Shown in pieces: positions 8,391-16,790 of a stretch of 43,506 bases of DNA; position 1 is the first letter of the stretch; the number at the start of each line of letters is the position of its first letter. A program made the position numbers and the translations under genes. This stretch comes from Clostridiales bacterium CHKCI001 (GTDB taxonomy: Bacteria; Bacillota; Clostridia; Lachnospirales; Lachnospiraceae). Location of the stretch: the NCBI GenBank assembly GCA_900045905.1, contig FCNS01000025.1, forward strand, positions 1-43,506, in the 5' to 3' direction. Under the pieces are notes generated by a model. That model did no database searches and was not told where the DNA came from. It saw only the letters and a program-made list of their open reading frames with translations.

Positions 8391-8433
8391 AAAAGGAACC
8401 TCCACTGGAGCTTCCTTTTGCATATCACGATAA
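8391..8433 (+). repeat. 43-bp palindromic dispersed repeat, copy B
   Basis: Identical in all 43 bases to copy A at 2884-2926. It begins 3 bases after the helicase stop codon and lies directly before a separate strong terminator, so it is not needed for termination here. Confidence 0.85.
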
Positions 8434-8434
8434 G

Positions 8435-8467
8435 AAACCCCCGTAATGAATTACATTACGGGGGTTT
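8435..8467. terminator. Bidirectional terminator between helicase and rubrerythrin genes
   Basis: A perfect 14-bp stem (8435-8448 with 8454-8467) has a five-base loop and AAA/TTT ends. It lies between two convergent genes and can serve both. Confidence 0.8.
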
Positions 8468-8513
8468 GGAACGTAGTCAGTCAATATACGAACCAATATT
8501 GTGCAAGTAAATT

Positions 8514-9056
8514 TTAGCCAAAGTATCTTTCTAATAAGCCCTTGAATGCTTTACCATGTCTAGCTTCATCTCTAGCCATTTCATGAACAGTATCATGAAT
8601 TGCATCCAGGTTAGCAGCTTTTGCACGCTTTGCAAGATCAAACTTACCAGCTGTAGCACCGTTTTCAGCTTCTACTCTCATTTCAAGATTTTTCTTTGTG
8701 CTGTCAGTTACAACTTCGCCTAATAATTCAGCGAACTTAGCAGCATGTTCAGCTTCTTCATAAGCAGCTTTTTCCCAGTATAAACCGATCTCTGGATAAC
8801 CTTCTCTATGAGCAACACGTGCCATAGCAAGGTACATACCAACTTCAGAACACTCACCTTCAAAGTTAGCTCTTAAATCAGCTAAGATATCTTCGCTAAC
8901 ACCTTTAGCAACGCCTACAACATGTTCTGCTGCCCATGTCATTTCACCAGACTGTTCTGTGAACTTAGATGCTGGTGCCTTACAAACTGGGCAAAATTCT
9001 GGAGCTGCTTCGCCTTCATAAACATAACCACAAACTTGACATACAAATTTCTTCAT
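8514..9056 (-). CDS. Rubrerythrin with N-terminal rubredoxin domain (reverse rubrerythrin)
   Basis: A non-haem iron peroxidase that reduces hydrogen peroxide in anaerobes. The rubredoxin domain comes first (C6, C9, C22, C25 in CQVCGY...CPVCKAP). A ferritin-like four-helix domain with diiron ligands follows ([27 protein letters not shown]). Classical rubrerythrins have the opposite order; this order is that of the revRbr proteins of Clostridium, which are induced by oxygen and peroxide. The adjacent perR gene and a PerR-like box over its promoter suggest the same control. At 180 residues it is full length. Confidence 0.92.
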   Translation of the reverse strand: MKKFVCQVCGYVYEGEAAPEFCPVCKAPASKFTEQSGEMTWAAEHVVGVAKGVSEDILADLRANFEGECSEVGMYLAMARVAHREGYPEIGLYWEKAAYEEAEHAAKFAELLGEVVTDSTKKNLEMRVEAENGATAGKFDLAKRAKAANLDAIHDTVHEMARDEARHGKAFKGLLERYFG

Positions 9057-9145
9057 TTTAGTAATCTCCTTTACTTTTTATAATATTAGCAGAATTTCTT
9101 CTGCTCTTTAAAATAGGACTGATACTCAGTCGGGTAAACTATAAT

Positions 9146-9192
9146 AATAATGATTACTATTATATAATACCATACCATTTTTATTTTGTCAA
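9146..9192 (-). promoter_or_regulatory. Rubrerythrin promoter with PerR/Fur-type operator
   Basis: On the minus strand TTGACA (9192-9187), a 17-base spacer and TATTAT (9169-9164) form the promoter. The next bases (9163-9146) read TAATAGTAATCATTATTA, a near-palindrome like the PerR box TTATAATNATTATAA. The -35 box overlaps the stop codon of perR. Confidence 0.7.
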
Positions 9193-9582
9193 GTGATTAT
9201 TTTCATCACTTAAACAGTTTGCGCATTTTCCATAAAAAATAATCGAGTGATTTTTTATTTTGCCTGGAAAATTTTGAGCGGCAATTTCATTTAAATTTTC
9301 TGAAAGTTCTACATTAATATCTTGTATACAACCGCATTGATTGCAGAAAAAATGATAATGTGGAGTAGGAACTGGATCGAAATGTACAGAACCATCGCCA
9401 CAACTGATTTTGGAAATCTCCCCTAGTGAAGCCAAGAGGGAGAGGTTTCGGTATACGGTTCCCAGACTGATATTTGGAAACTGATTTCTAATATGCATGT
9501 AAATCATATCGGCAGTGGAATGATCAGTTCTGGTCGTAAGAAAATCTTTAATGGCTTCACGTTGTCTGCTGTATTTCAGCAT
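9181..9582 (-). CDS. perR: Peroxide-responsive repressor PerR (Fur family)
   Basis: A 133-residue metal-dependent repressor. The winged-helix DNA-binding half includes NISLGTVYRNLSLL. The regulatory metal site residues of PerR are all present: H21, D69, H75, H77 and D88, matching B. subtilis H37, D85, H91, H93 and D104. The aspartate at the last position, instead of glutamate, separates PerR from Fur. Structural zinc cysteines are seen in CNQC and CANC. A GGAGGTGG ribosome site precedes the start. It lies upstream of rubrerythrin, and both promoters carry similar inverted repeats, so autoregulation is likely. Confidence 0.88.
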   Translation of the reverse strand: MLKYSRQREAIKDFLTTRTDHSTADMIYMHIRNQFPNISLGTVYRNLSLLASLGEISKISCGDGSVHFDPVPTPHYHFFCNQCGCIQDINVELSENLNEIAAQNFPGKIKNHSIIFYGKCANCLSDENNHLTK

Positions 9583-9678
9583 ATGCCACCTCCATCGAAT
9601 ATTCTAATTTGGTACAAAGTTGTACATAATGTAGATGAGAATCTGATGGATATAAATCTACAAAGTCCCAATTAATAA

Positions 9679-9730
9679 TAGTAATAACAATTACTAAATT
9701 TAGTATAAAAGAAAAAAATTTATTTGTCAA
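9679..9730 (-). promoter_or_regulatory. perR promoter with operator
   Basis: On the minus strand TTGACA (9730-9725), a 17-base spacer and TATACT (9707-9702). The inverted repeat TAGTAAT-AACA-ATTACTA spans 9679-9696, six bases past the -10 box, as in the rubrerythrin promoter. Confidence 0.7.
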
Positions 9731-9794
9731 GATAAAAATAATAGAAAGAATATAAAAAATTCTTAAGATTTTATCTTTATACACACGAATGGTA

Positions 9795-9810
9795 AAAAAT
9801 GTGATATAAT
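9795..9810 (+). promoter_or_regulatory. Probable promoter of the alarmone synthetase gene
   Basis: TGATATAAT (9802-9810) is an extended -10 element with no clear -35 box. It faces away from perR in the 380-bp divergent region. The leader to the start codon is about 145 nt and shows no strong terminator. Confidence 0.5.
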
Positions 9811-9962
9811 ATATATAAACACAATAAGTTAGATATCTGTATAACAAACATTTGAAAATGTGCGTGAACTATGGTATCGTATAGTGAAATCGTGGTATAA
9901 AAAACTCTATTTTTAGAGAGAAAAGTAAAGGAGATAAGAAGTGAAGAAATGGAGGTGGTAAA

Positions 9963-10646
9963 ATGTCTTTTCTAGAACAAAACGAACCTGTGGACGAATG
10001 GAAATCTACGATGTTTCTATATAAATCTGCGATGAAACAAGTTCAAACTAAGATTGATATTTTAAAAGATGAATTTGTAGAAATTCATAATTATAATCCG
10101 ATTGAGCATGTGGCAGCAAGAATTAAAACACCAGAAAGCATTGTAAGAAAACTTAAACATGCGGGTAAAGAAGTCAGTATTGAAAATATGAAAAGATATC
10201 TAAATGATATTGTAGGTATAAGAATTATTTGTTCTTTTACATCTGATATTTATATGATTGCGGATATGATTAGTAATCAAGCAGACGTTAAAGTAATAAC
10301 AATTAAGAATTATATTGAACAACCAAAACCAAATGGCTATAAAAGTTATCATATGGTAATTTCTATTCCTGTATTTGTATCAGATGGACCTGTTGATGTA
10401 AAAGTAGAAATTCAAATACGAACAATTGCAATGGATTTTTGGGCAAGTCTAGAACATAAGATTTATTATAAATTTGATGGAGAAGCTCCCGCTTATATTA
10501 GTCGAGAGCTAAAAGCATGTGCAGATATGGTAAATAGACTAGATAAAAAAATGCTGTCATTAAATCAGGCAGTAAAAGAATTGGAACAAGAGATAAGACA
10601 ACGGAAAGTAAGAGAATATGATTTTAATACACAAAAGGCGCAATAG
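9963..10646 (+). CDS. relQ: Small alarmone synthetase, GTP pyrophosphokinase (RelQ/YjbM-like)
   Basis: Makes (p)ppGpp from ATP and GTP or GDP. It has only the synthetase domain and no hydrolase or regulatory domains, at 227 residues, as in RelQ/YjbM proteins. Key stretches are RIKTPESIVRKLKH, DIVGIRIICSFTSDIYMIADM, PKPNGYKSYHMV (GTP-binding tyrosine and substrate loop) and VEIQIRTIAMDFWASLEHKIYYK (catalytic Glu). The C-terminal helix is the part that forms the tetramer in this family. It starts behind GGAGGTGG. Confidence 0.92.
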   Translation: MSFLEQNEPVDEWKSTMFLYKSAMKQVQTKIDILKDEFVEIHNYNPIEHVAARIKTPESIVRKLKHAGKEVSIENMKRYLNDIVGIRIICSFTSDIYMIADMISNQADVKVITIKNYIEQPKPNGYKSYHMVISIPVFVSDGPVDVKVEIQIRTIAMDFWASLEHKIYYKFDGEAPAYISRELKACADMVNRLDKKMLSLNQAVKELEQEIRQRKVREYDFNTQKAQ

Positions 10647-10728
10647 AAATATTTTAAACAATGAGATTAGAGTACATAAGAATCAGTACAGAAAATATAA
10701 ATTTTCCGTTCTTTGTCATGTCCCAGAC

Positions 10729-10757
10729 TTGTCAAATCTGATAAAATGTAGTATAGT
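10729..10757 (+). promoter_or_regulatory. Promoter of the xpt-dtd operon
   Basis: TTGTCA (10729-10734), a 17-base spacer and TATAGT (10752-10757). The leader is about 95 nt and lacks the conserved loops of a purine riboswitch. No terminator stem is seen in it. Confidence 0.6.
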
Positions 10758-10857
10758 GAGTAATATTTATCCAAAGATTACTTAGGGGATGAGAAGTTCT
10801 ATCCACTAATATACATGCGATAATAACACTGCCATATTTAAGATACAGGAGGAAATC

Positions 10858-11436
10858 ATGGAACTTTTAAAAGAACGAATTCGTAAAGACGGAATTATAA
10901 AGGAAGGAAATGTATTAAAAGTAGATAGTTTTTTGAATCATCAAATGGACATAGATCTGCTAAATGAGATTGGAAAAGAATTTAAGCGTTTATTTGCAGA
11001 TCGTCCAGTGAATAAGATTTTAACTATTGAGGCAAGCGGTATAGGAATTGCCTGCATTGCAGCGCAGTATTTTAATGCTCCTGTGGTATTTGCTAAGAAA
11101 AAGCAGAGTATTAATATTGATGGAGAAGTTTATAGTACAAAAATTGAATCATTTACTCATAAGACAGTATATGATGTAATTGTGTCCAAAAAATTTTTAC
11201 ATAAGGAAGATCATATTTTAATTATAGATGATTTCCTCGCAAATGGATGTGCAATGGAAGGATTAATTGATTTAGTTCAGAGTTCAGGTGCGATTATTGA
11301 AGGAATTGGAATTGTGATTGAAAAAGGATTTCAAAAAGGTGGGGAACTAATTCGAAGTAAAGGAGTTCATGTAGAATCCTTAGCGATTGTAGATGGTATG
11401 AATGCACAAACAGGAGAAGTAATTTTTCGAAATTAA
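10858..11436 (+). CDS. xpt: Xanthine phosphoribosyltransferase
   Basis: Salvages xanthine to XMP with PRPP. It is 192 residues, the usual length. The PRPP-binding signature is [15 protein letters not shown], and the N-terminus ([23 protein letters not shown]) is typical of Xpt. EASGIGIA forms the base/phosphate side loop. AGGAGG precedes the start. dtd follows after 12 bases and a phosphatase after that, which suggests one operon without obvious functional linkage. Confidence 0.92.
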   Translation: MELLKERIRKDGIIKEGNVLKVDSFLNHQMDIDLLNEIGKEFKRLFADRPVNKILTIEASGIGIACIAAQYFNAPVVFAKKKQSINIDGEVYSTKIESFTHKTVYDVIVSKKFLHKEDHILIIDDFLANGCAMEGLIDLVQSSGAIIEGIGIVIEKGFQKGGELIRSKGVHVESLAIVDGMNAQTGEVIFRN

Positions 11437-11448
11437 GTGGAGGAAGTT

Positions 11449-11895
11449 ATGAAACTTGTAATACAAAGAGTAAATTATGGTCGAGTTACGGTAGATGGGC
11501 ATGTTGTTGGACAAATTGGGAAAGGATATGTTGTTTTGCTTGGAGTTGGAGAAGGAGACACAAAAGCAATGTGCGAAAAATATGCGGATAAGCTAATTAA
11601 ACTGCGTATTTTTCCTGATGAAAATGGGAAAACAAATCTCTCTATTACAGATGTAGGAGGAGAAATTCTTGTAATTTCTCAGTTTACCTTATATGCAGAT
11701 TGCCGGAAGGGAAATCGACCAAGTTTTACTGGTTCTGGAAATCCAGCTCTGGCGGAAAGTTTATATGACTATTTTGTAGAACAATGTAAAAATAGACTAG
11801 GAAATGTTCAGCATGGACAGTTCGGGGCAGATATGAAGGTTGCATTAGAAAATGATGGACCATTTACAATCTTATGGGATAGCAGAGATTGGTAG
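11449..11895 (+). CDS. dtd: D-aminoacyl-tRNA deacylase
   Basis: Hydrolyses D-amino acids from tRNA. The 148-residue protein has the two active-site motifs SQFTLYAD and NRPSFTGSG, and the N-terminal [17 protein letters not shown] that is nearly invariant in Dtd. A frame extending to a GTG at 11437 is rejected because the GGAGGA site at 11439-11444 fits the ATG at 11449. It lies directly after xpt. Confidence 0.93.
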   Translation: MKLVIQRVNYGRVTVDGHVVGQIGKGYVVLLGVGEGDTKAMCEKYADKLIKLRIFPDENGKTNLSITDVGGEILVISQFTLYADCRKGNRPSFTGSGNPALAESLYDYFVEQCKNRLGNVQHGQFGADMKVALENDGPFTILWDSRDW

Positions 11896-11904
11896 GGTGA
11901 CAAT

Positions 11905-12534
11905 ATGAAAATTTATTTGATTCGACATGGTAGACAAAACAGTCGATTATGTAATGTGAATGTAAGTTTGGCAGAAGAGGGAAAGCAGCAAGCGCGACTT
12001 GTCGGAGAACGTATAAAGAATTGGAACATTGAAAAGATATATTGTAGTGATCTAAAACGTGCGATGGAGACTGCTGCGATTATAAATGAAACATTGCATG
12101 TGGATATTTCGGTAGAATCGCAACTTCGAGAAATTGATTTTGGAGAAATGACGGGACATAGTGATGAAGAGAATGCAGAATATTTTGCTTTTTTTCAGAA
12201 AAAATTAAAAAGTCGTAGGTGTGATTTAGCTTATCCTGGCGGAGAGTGTGGAGCGGATGTATATCAAAGAGGATTTCCAGTGATCAATAAAATTGCTCGT
12301 AGTTGTACTGGCAATGTTGTTATTGTAACACATGGAGTATTTATTCGATGTATATTAGCTGGAATGCTTGGAATGGATTTTGCTAAGAAAAGTATGTTTG
12401 GAAAAAATATGGAGAATACATCAATCACAGAGTTAGATTATGATGCAGAATCAGAAATGTTTACGTTAGAATGTTTTAATGATTATCATCATTTGGATGG
12501 AAAACCTGAGTTACTTCGTTCGTCTTGGAAATAA
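11905..12534 (+). CDS. Histidine phosphatase family protein (phosphoglycerate mutase-like)
   Basis: A 209-residue member of the histidine acid phosphatase/phosphoglycerate mutase superfamily. The phospho-accepting histidine is in IYLIRHGRQ at the N-terminus, with the supporting SDLKRAMETA, REIDFGEMTG and IVTHGVFIR (second histidine). It starts 9 bases after dtd. The substrate could be a sugar phosphate, a nucleotide or a cofactor precursor; nothing in the sequence decides. Confidence 0.82.
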   Translation: MKIYLIRHGRQNSRLCNVNVSLAEEGKQQARLVGERIKNWNIEKIYCSDLKRAMETAAIINETLHVDISVESQLREIDFGEMTGHSDEENAEYFAFFQKKLKSRRCDLAYPGGECGADVYQRGFPVINKIARSCTGNVVIVTHGVFIRCILAGMLGMDFAKKSMFGKNMENTSITELDYDAESEMFTLECFNDYHHLDGKPELLRSSWK

Positions 12535-12629
12535 AAAGTAAGCATGAAATTTATGTGAATTATGAAAACAAGCTTTTTTTTCAAAAAATGATATGGTATG
12601 ATAGGAAAGATGAATAGGGGTGAATTGGT

Positions 12630-12713
12630 ATGGATTACAAAGCTATTCGAATCTTAAGTAAAAAGAATGATTACTTTTTGCTGAAAAAGAGAAATAGGAA
12701 GGAAACAAATTAA
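12630..12713 (+). CDS. Possible small ORF, 27 codons, upstream of the lipoprotein gene
   Basis: An ATG about 6 bases after AGGGGTGA opens a 27-residue frame rich in lysine and arginine (MDYKAIRILSKK...KKRNRKETN). It follows an extended -10 element, TGGTATGAT, near 12593-12601. Its stop lies 2 bases before the lipoprotein ATG, and the ribosome site of that gene is inside the small ORF, so translation could be coupled. No known family is recognised. It may be chance. Confidence 0.3.
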   Translation: MDYKAIRILSKKNDYFLLKKRNRKETN

Positions 12714-12715
12714 AA

Positions 12716-13843
12716 ATGAGAAAGAAGATTTTATTAATTACAATGTGCATGTGTATGGCAGTTATGACAGCAGCGTGCTCAACAGGAACCACGAATAATA
12801 GTTCTACCAATGGTACATCTGGAGAAAATACTAGTACAGGAGAAGGAGAATCCGAAAGTACATCAGAAGAGACAAAGGTAGATGTCTATAATACGATTTT
12901 TCAGGATAATGGCTACGTGAAAGATGTAAAAGCAAGTGATCTAGTTCAGCTATATGATTATAGCCAACTGAAAACGATTGCTAAAGCAGACGTAGAACCA
13001 AGTGAAGAAGATGTTCAGGCTACTATCGATGAACAGCGTAAGTTATTTGCTACAACAAAGCAGGTAACGGATCGTGCGGTAGAAGATGGAGATATTATTT
13101 GTATGGATTTTACTGGAAAAATTGATGGCGTAGAATTCGATGGTGGAAAAAGTGAAAATTATGTTTTTGATCCAAATTATGATAATTTTGTTGATGGATT
13201 TTATGAACAGATTATTGGGCATACACCAAGCGAAGAACCGTTTGATATTCAAGTAACATTTCCAGATCCATATGAACCAAATCAAGATTTGGCAGGAAAA
13301 GAAGCTACATTTACGATTGTACTTAAGTATATTGAAGAGGATGAACTCCCTGAATTTAATGATGCATTTGTTCAGGATACACTAGGTGCAAGTGTTTCAG
13401 CAGAAGAATATCGTCAGCAAATAAAAGATACTCTACAGAGTGATAATGTGTTGGAATATTTATATGATAAGGTTGTTTCAGAAAGTACTGTAGATAATGT
13501 TCCAAGTACAATTACCGATGCACTAAAAGCAATTATAGATGATACAAGTATGCAGCAGGCAGCAGAGGCGGGCATGGAACTGGAAGAGTTTTATGAACAA
13601 GTAGACCCAACAGGAGAACAACGCGAAAAGCTCTGTTCAGATCAAGCAAAAGTAATTCTTGTGATTCAGGCGATTGCAGAAAAAGAAGGCATCGAGGCAA
13701 CCGATGAGAATGTACTGAATTACTTTGGAAGTGAAGATACGAGAGATGGCTATGTAGAGTATTTTGGAAAGGGATATTCTTATTCTGGAGCACTTCCAAT
13801 TCTGACAATGCAAAAGCTTGCAGAAAATGTTACGATAGAATAA
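12716..13843 (+). CDS. Trigger-factor-like lipoprotein with FKBP-type prolyl isomerase domain
   Basis: A surface foldase candidate of 375 residues. The signal peptide ends in a lipobox (MTAAC, lipidated C21), followed by a Ser/Thr/Asn/Glu-rich linker to about residue 55. The middle, about 115-205, is FKBP-like (EDGDIICMDFTGKIDGVEFDGG, IIGHTPSEEPFDIQVTFPDPY), and the helical C-terminal half resembles the trigger factor substrate-binding domain. Cytoplasmic trigger factor has a ribosome-binding N-terminus; here that part is replaced by the lipid anchor. It probably helps fold exported proteins outside the membrane. Confidence 0.82.
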   Translation: MRKKILLITMCMCMAVMTAACSTGTTNNSSTNGTSGENTSTGEGESESTSEETKVDVYNTIFQDNGYVKDVKASDLVQLYDYSQLKTIAKADVEPSEEDVQATIDEQRKLFATTKQVTDRAVEDGDIICMDFTGKIDGVEFDGGKSENYVFDPNYDNFVDGFYEQIIGHTPSEEPFDIQVTFPDPYEPNQDLAGKEATFTIVLKYIEEDELPEFNDAFVQDTLGASVSAEEYRQQIKDTLQSDNVLEYLYDKVVSESTVDNVPSTITDALKAIIDDTSMQQAAEAGMELEEFYEQVDPTGEQREKLCSDQAKVILVIQAIAEKEGIEATDENVLNYFGSEDTRDGYVEYFGKGYSYSGALPILTMQKLAENVTIE

Positions 13844-14082
13844 GTATGTAAGTATTAAGGTGGAATCGTATGTAAGGAGAATGGTTCTGCTATTAGGAAA
13901 AATTATTTTAACTTTATCAGGAAAGTTTTCGGCAAGAATTCTTTGACTTAATGTCTTTTTATTCATGGATAATAGGTCAAAGATGAATTGCCGTTTTTCA
14001 GTCCTAGAATGAAGTTCTTATATAAGACTATAGGATGTTTTGGAATTTAATAAAGAAAAATTATTGCAAAGGAGGATAATTT
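13844..14082 (+). other. Intergenic region before the ATP-grasp gene
   Basis: These 239 bp hold no convincing gene, strong terminator or clear promoter. A 21-codon frame begins at about 13880, but its AAGGAGA site is too close to the ATG. The AAAGGAGG ribosome site of the next gene lies at the end. Confidence 0.4.
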
Positions 14083-15267
14083 ATGAATTTTATATTTATT
14101 TCGCCACAATTTCCCAAAACATATTGGAATTTTTGTGATAGATTAAAAAGAAATGGAGTGAATGTATTAGGAATTGCAGATACTCCGTATGATCAGTTGG
14201 ATGATAAGCTAAAAAATTCTTTAACGGAGTATTATCGTGTGTATTCTCTTGAAAACTATGATGAAGTTTATCGTGCAGTTGCATTCTTTGCTTTTAAATA
14301 TGGTAAGATTGATTGGCTGGAATCGAATAATGAATATTGGTTGGAACAAGATGCAAAGCTTCGTACTGATTTTAATATTACGACAGGAGTGCAAGCAGAT
14401 GAAATTTGGGCGTTTAAAAGTAAATTTGCGATGAAAAAATTTTACGCAAAAGCGGGTGTTCCAAGTGCAAAGTGTCATTGGGTAACCACGTTGGAAGAAG
14501 GATTAAAATTTATTGAAGAAGTGGGGTACCCAGTAATTGTAAAACCAGATAATGGTGTAGGAGCATCTGACACACATAAGTTGCATAATCAGGAAGAAGT
14601 GGAGCGATTCTACCGCAGTAAGCCAGGAATTCAATATGTAATGGAAGAATTTATTAATGGAAATATCTATTCTTATGATGCAATTACAAACCAAAATGGA
14701 GATCCGCTTTTTGAAACAATGACCGCATGGCCTCCATCGATTATGGATATTGTTAACGATGGAAAAGATTTGGCATATTATGTGGGAAATGAGATTCCAG
14801 AAGTGCTGCGTGATATGGGAAGACGTACTGTGAAAGCATTTAATGCAAGAAATCGATTTGTACATATGGAGTTTTTCCGTTTGGCAGAAGCGAAACCAGG
14901 AATTGGAAATGTCGGAGATTTTGCAGGGCTAGAAGTAAACATGCGTCCAGCAGGAGGATACACACCAGATATGTTCAATTATGCTGGAAGTCTAGATGTA
15001 TATCAGATATGGGCAGATATGGTATCCAAACAATATTCTGATGTGGATCAGAATCAGAGAAAATACTATTGTGTTTATGCGGGTCGCAGAGATGGAAAAA
15101 ATTACCGTCATTCAGATGGAGAAATTATGTGGATATATGGTTCTAGAATTGTAATGAAAGAACGAATTCCAGGTATTCTTTCGGGAGCAATGGGAAATCA
15201 GATGTACACTGCAAGACTAGATTCTGAGCAAGAAGTAGAAGAATTTATTCGATTTGTACAGGAATAG
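14083..15267 (+). CDS. ATP-grasp family ligase (carboxylate-amine ligase-like)
   Basis: A 394-residue ATP-grasp protein. It has an N-terminal Rossmann-like pre-domain (NFIFISPQFP...GVNVLGIAD) and the ATP-grasp core with YPVIVKPDNGVGASDTHKL and the metal-ligand region FAGLEVNMRPAGGYTPD. Such enzymes join a carboxylate to an amine or thiol through an acyl phosphate. Relatives are often labelled carbamoyl-phosphate synthase-like, but no glutaminase or second synthase half is present. The substrate is unknown. It is monocistronic. Confidence 0.75.
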   Translation: MNFIFISPQFPKTYWNFCDRLKRNGVNVLGIADTPYDQLDDKLKNSLTEYYRVYSLENYDEVYRAVAFFAFKYGKIDWLESNNEYWLEQDAKLRTDFNITTGVQADEIWAFKSKFAMKKFYAKAGVPSAKCHWVTTLEEGLKFIEEVGYPVIVKPDNGVGASDTHKLHNQEEVERFYRSKPGIQYVMEEFINGNIYSYDAITNQNGDPLFETMTAWPPSIMDIVNDGKDLAYYVGNEIPEVLRDMGRRTVKAFNARNRFVHMEFFRLAEAKPGIGNVGDFAGLEVNMRPAGGYTPDMFNYAGSLDVYQIWADMVSKQYSDVDQNQRKYYCVYAGRRDGKNYRHSDGEIMWIYGSRIVMKERIPGILSGAMGNQMYTARLDSEQEVEEFIRFVQE

Positions 15268-15323
15268 AGAAATACCTTATAAAGTTTTAAACTTGAATAT
15301 TATATGTAGAACAATAGTTTTGT

Positions 15324-15352
15324 TTGACTATATTTGCATTTAACATTATAGA
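15324..15352 (+). promoter_or_regulatory. Promoter upstream of a 39-codon ORF
   Basis: TTGACT (15324-15329), a 17-base spacer and TATAGA (15347-15352). It lies about 30 bp before the small ORF and 200 bp before the separate ribosomal operon promoter. Confidence 0.55.
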
Positions 15353-15381
15353 TATGTTAGAAAAAAGGAGCGAGATAAAAG

Positions 15382-15501
15382 ATGGAGGTGCTACTCTCAA
15401 GTAGGATACCAGATCTTTCTTGTTCCTTTTGTTTTGTAGCAATATGGCTGTATCTATTCCGACGTTATGATACAGAAAAAGGCTTGTTTTGGGTAAAATA
15501 A
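15382..15501 (+). CDS. Possible small membrane protein, 39 codons
   Basis: The ATG follows AAAAGGAGCGAG about 8 bases upstream, and a 17-spaced promoter precedes it. The product is 39 residues with a hydrophobic stretch at about 12-25 (LSCSFCFVAIWLYL) followed by FRRYDTEKG, as in a single-span protein with a positive inside tail. It ends 21 bp before the -35 box of the str operon promoter. No family is recognised. Promoter, ribosome site and composition together make it plausible but unproven. Confidence 0.4.
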   Translation: MEVLLSSRIPDLSCSFCFVAIWLYLFRRYDTEKGLFWVK

Positions 15502-15522
15502 GAAAAATATTTGGAAAACCCC

Positions 15523-15551
15523 TTGACAGGAAATTTTTTAGTGGATATAAT
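15523..15551 (+). promoter_or_regulatory. Strong promoter of the str (rpsL-rpsG-fusA) operon
   Basis: Perfect consensus boxes, TTGACA (15523-15528) and TATAAT (15546-15551), with a 17-base spacer, as expected for a ribosomal protein operon. The leader is about 100 nt. Confidence 0.9.
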
Positions 15552-15658
15552 GTCTAGAGTGTGCATGCATTGTATGCTATTTTCGCGTGCAAAGACAGGA
15601 CAACCGAACCTGGTGTACACAGAAGGAATAAGCATAAAATCTACAGGAGGTGAAAAGA

Positions 15659-16081
15659 ATGCCTACATTTAATCAGTTAGTAAGAAAGGGAAGACAGACA
15701 CAGGAAAAGAAGTCTACTGCACCAGCTTTACAGAGAGGCTATAATTCTTTAAGAAAGAAAGCTACAAATACATCTGCTCCACAGAAGAGAGGTGTTTGTA
15801 CTGCTGTTAAGACTGCTACACCTAAGAAGCCTAACTCTGCTTTAAGAAAGATCGCCAGAGTACGTCTTTCCAATGGAATCGAAGTAACTAGCTATATCCC
15901 AGGAGAAGGACATAACCTTCAGGAACATAGTGTTGTATTAATTCGTGGTGGTCGTGTTAAGGACTTACCAGGTACAAGATACCATATTGTAAGAGGTACA
16001 CTTGATACAGCAGGTGTTGCTAAGAGAAGACAGGCTCGTTCCAAATACGGAGCTAAGAGACCGAAAGACGCAAAGAAATAA
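15659..16081 (+). CDS. rpsL: 30S ribosomal protein S12
   Basis: The decoding-centre protein of the small subunit, 140 residues. [32 protein letters not shown] and [16 protein letters not shown] are canonical. The lysines at the usual streptomycin-resistance positions (in TPKKPNSA and GRVKDLPG) are wild type. An in-frame GTG nine bases upstream lies within the AGGAGGTG ribosome site and is not the start. First gene of the str operon. Confidence 0.97.
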   Translation: MPTFNQLVRKGRQTQEKKSTAPALQRGYNSLRKKATNTSAPQKRGVCTAVKTATPKKPNSALRKIARVRLSNGIEVTSYIPGEGHNLQEHSVVLIRGGRVKDLPGTRYHIVRGTLDTAGVAKRRQARSKYGAKRPKDAKK

Positions 16082-16740
<659 letters not shown>

Positions 16741-16790
16741 TTGGAAACAGATAATTGCCTGATTTGCATAATTTTAAGGAGGAAAAAATC

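Noticed and set aside
10764..10857. Guanine riboswitch before xpt
   Set aside because: The conserved loop and junction sequences are absent, and no terminator or ribosome-site masking stem is seen.
13880..13945. 21-codon frame after the trigger-factor-like lipoprotein gene
   Set aside because: The AAGGAGA motif abuts the ATG, there is no promoter of its own, and the product is too short to judge.
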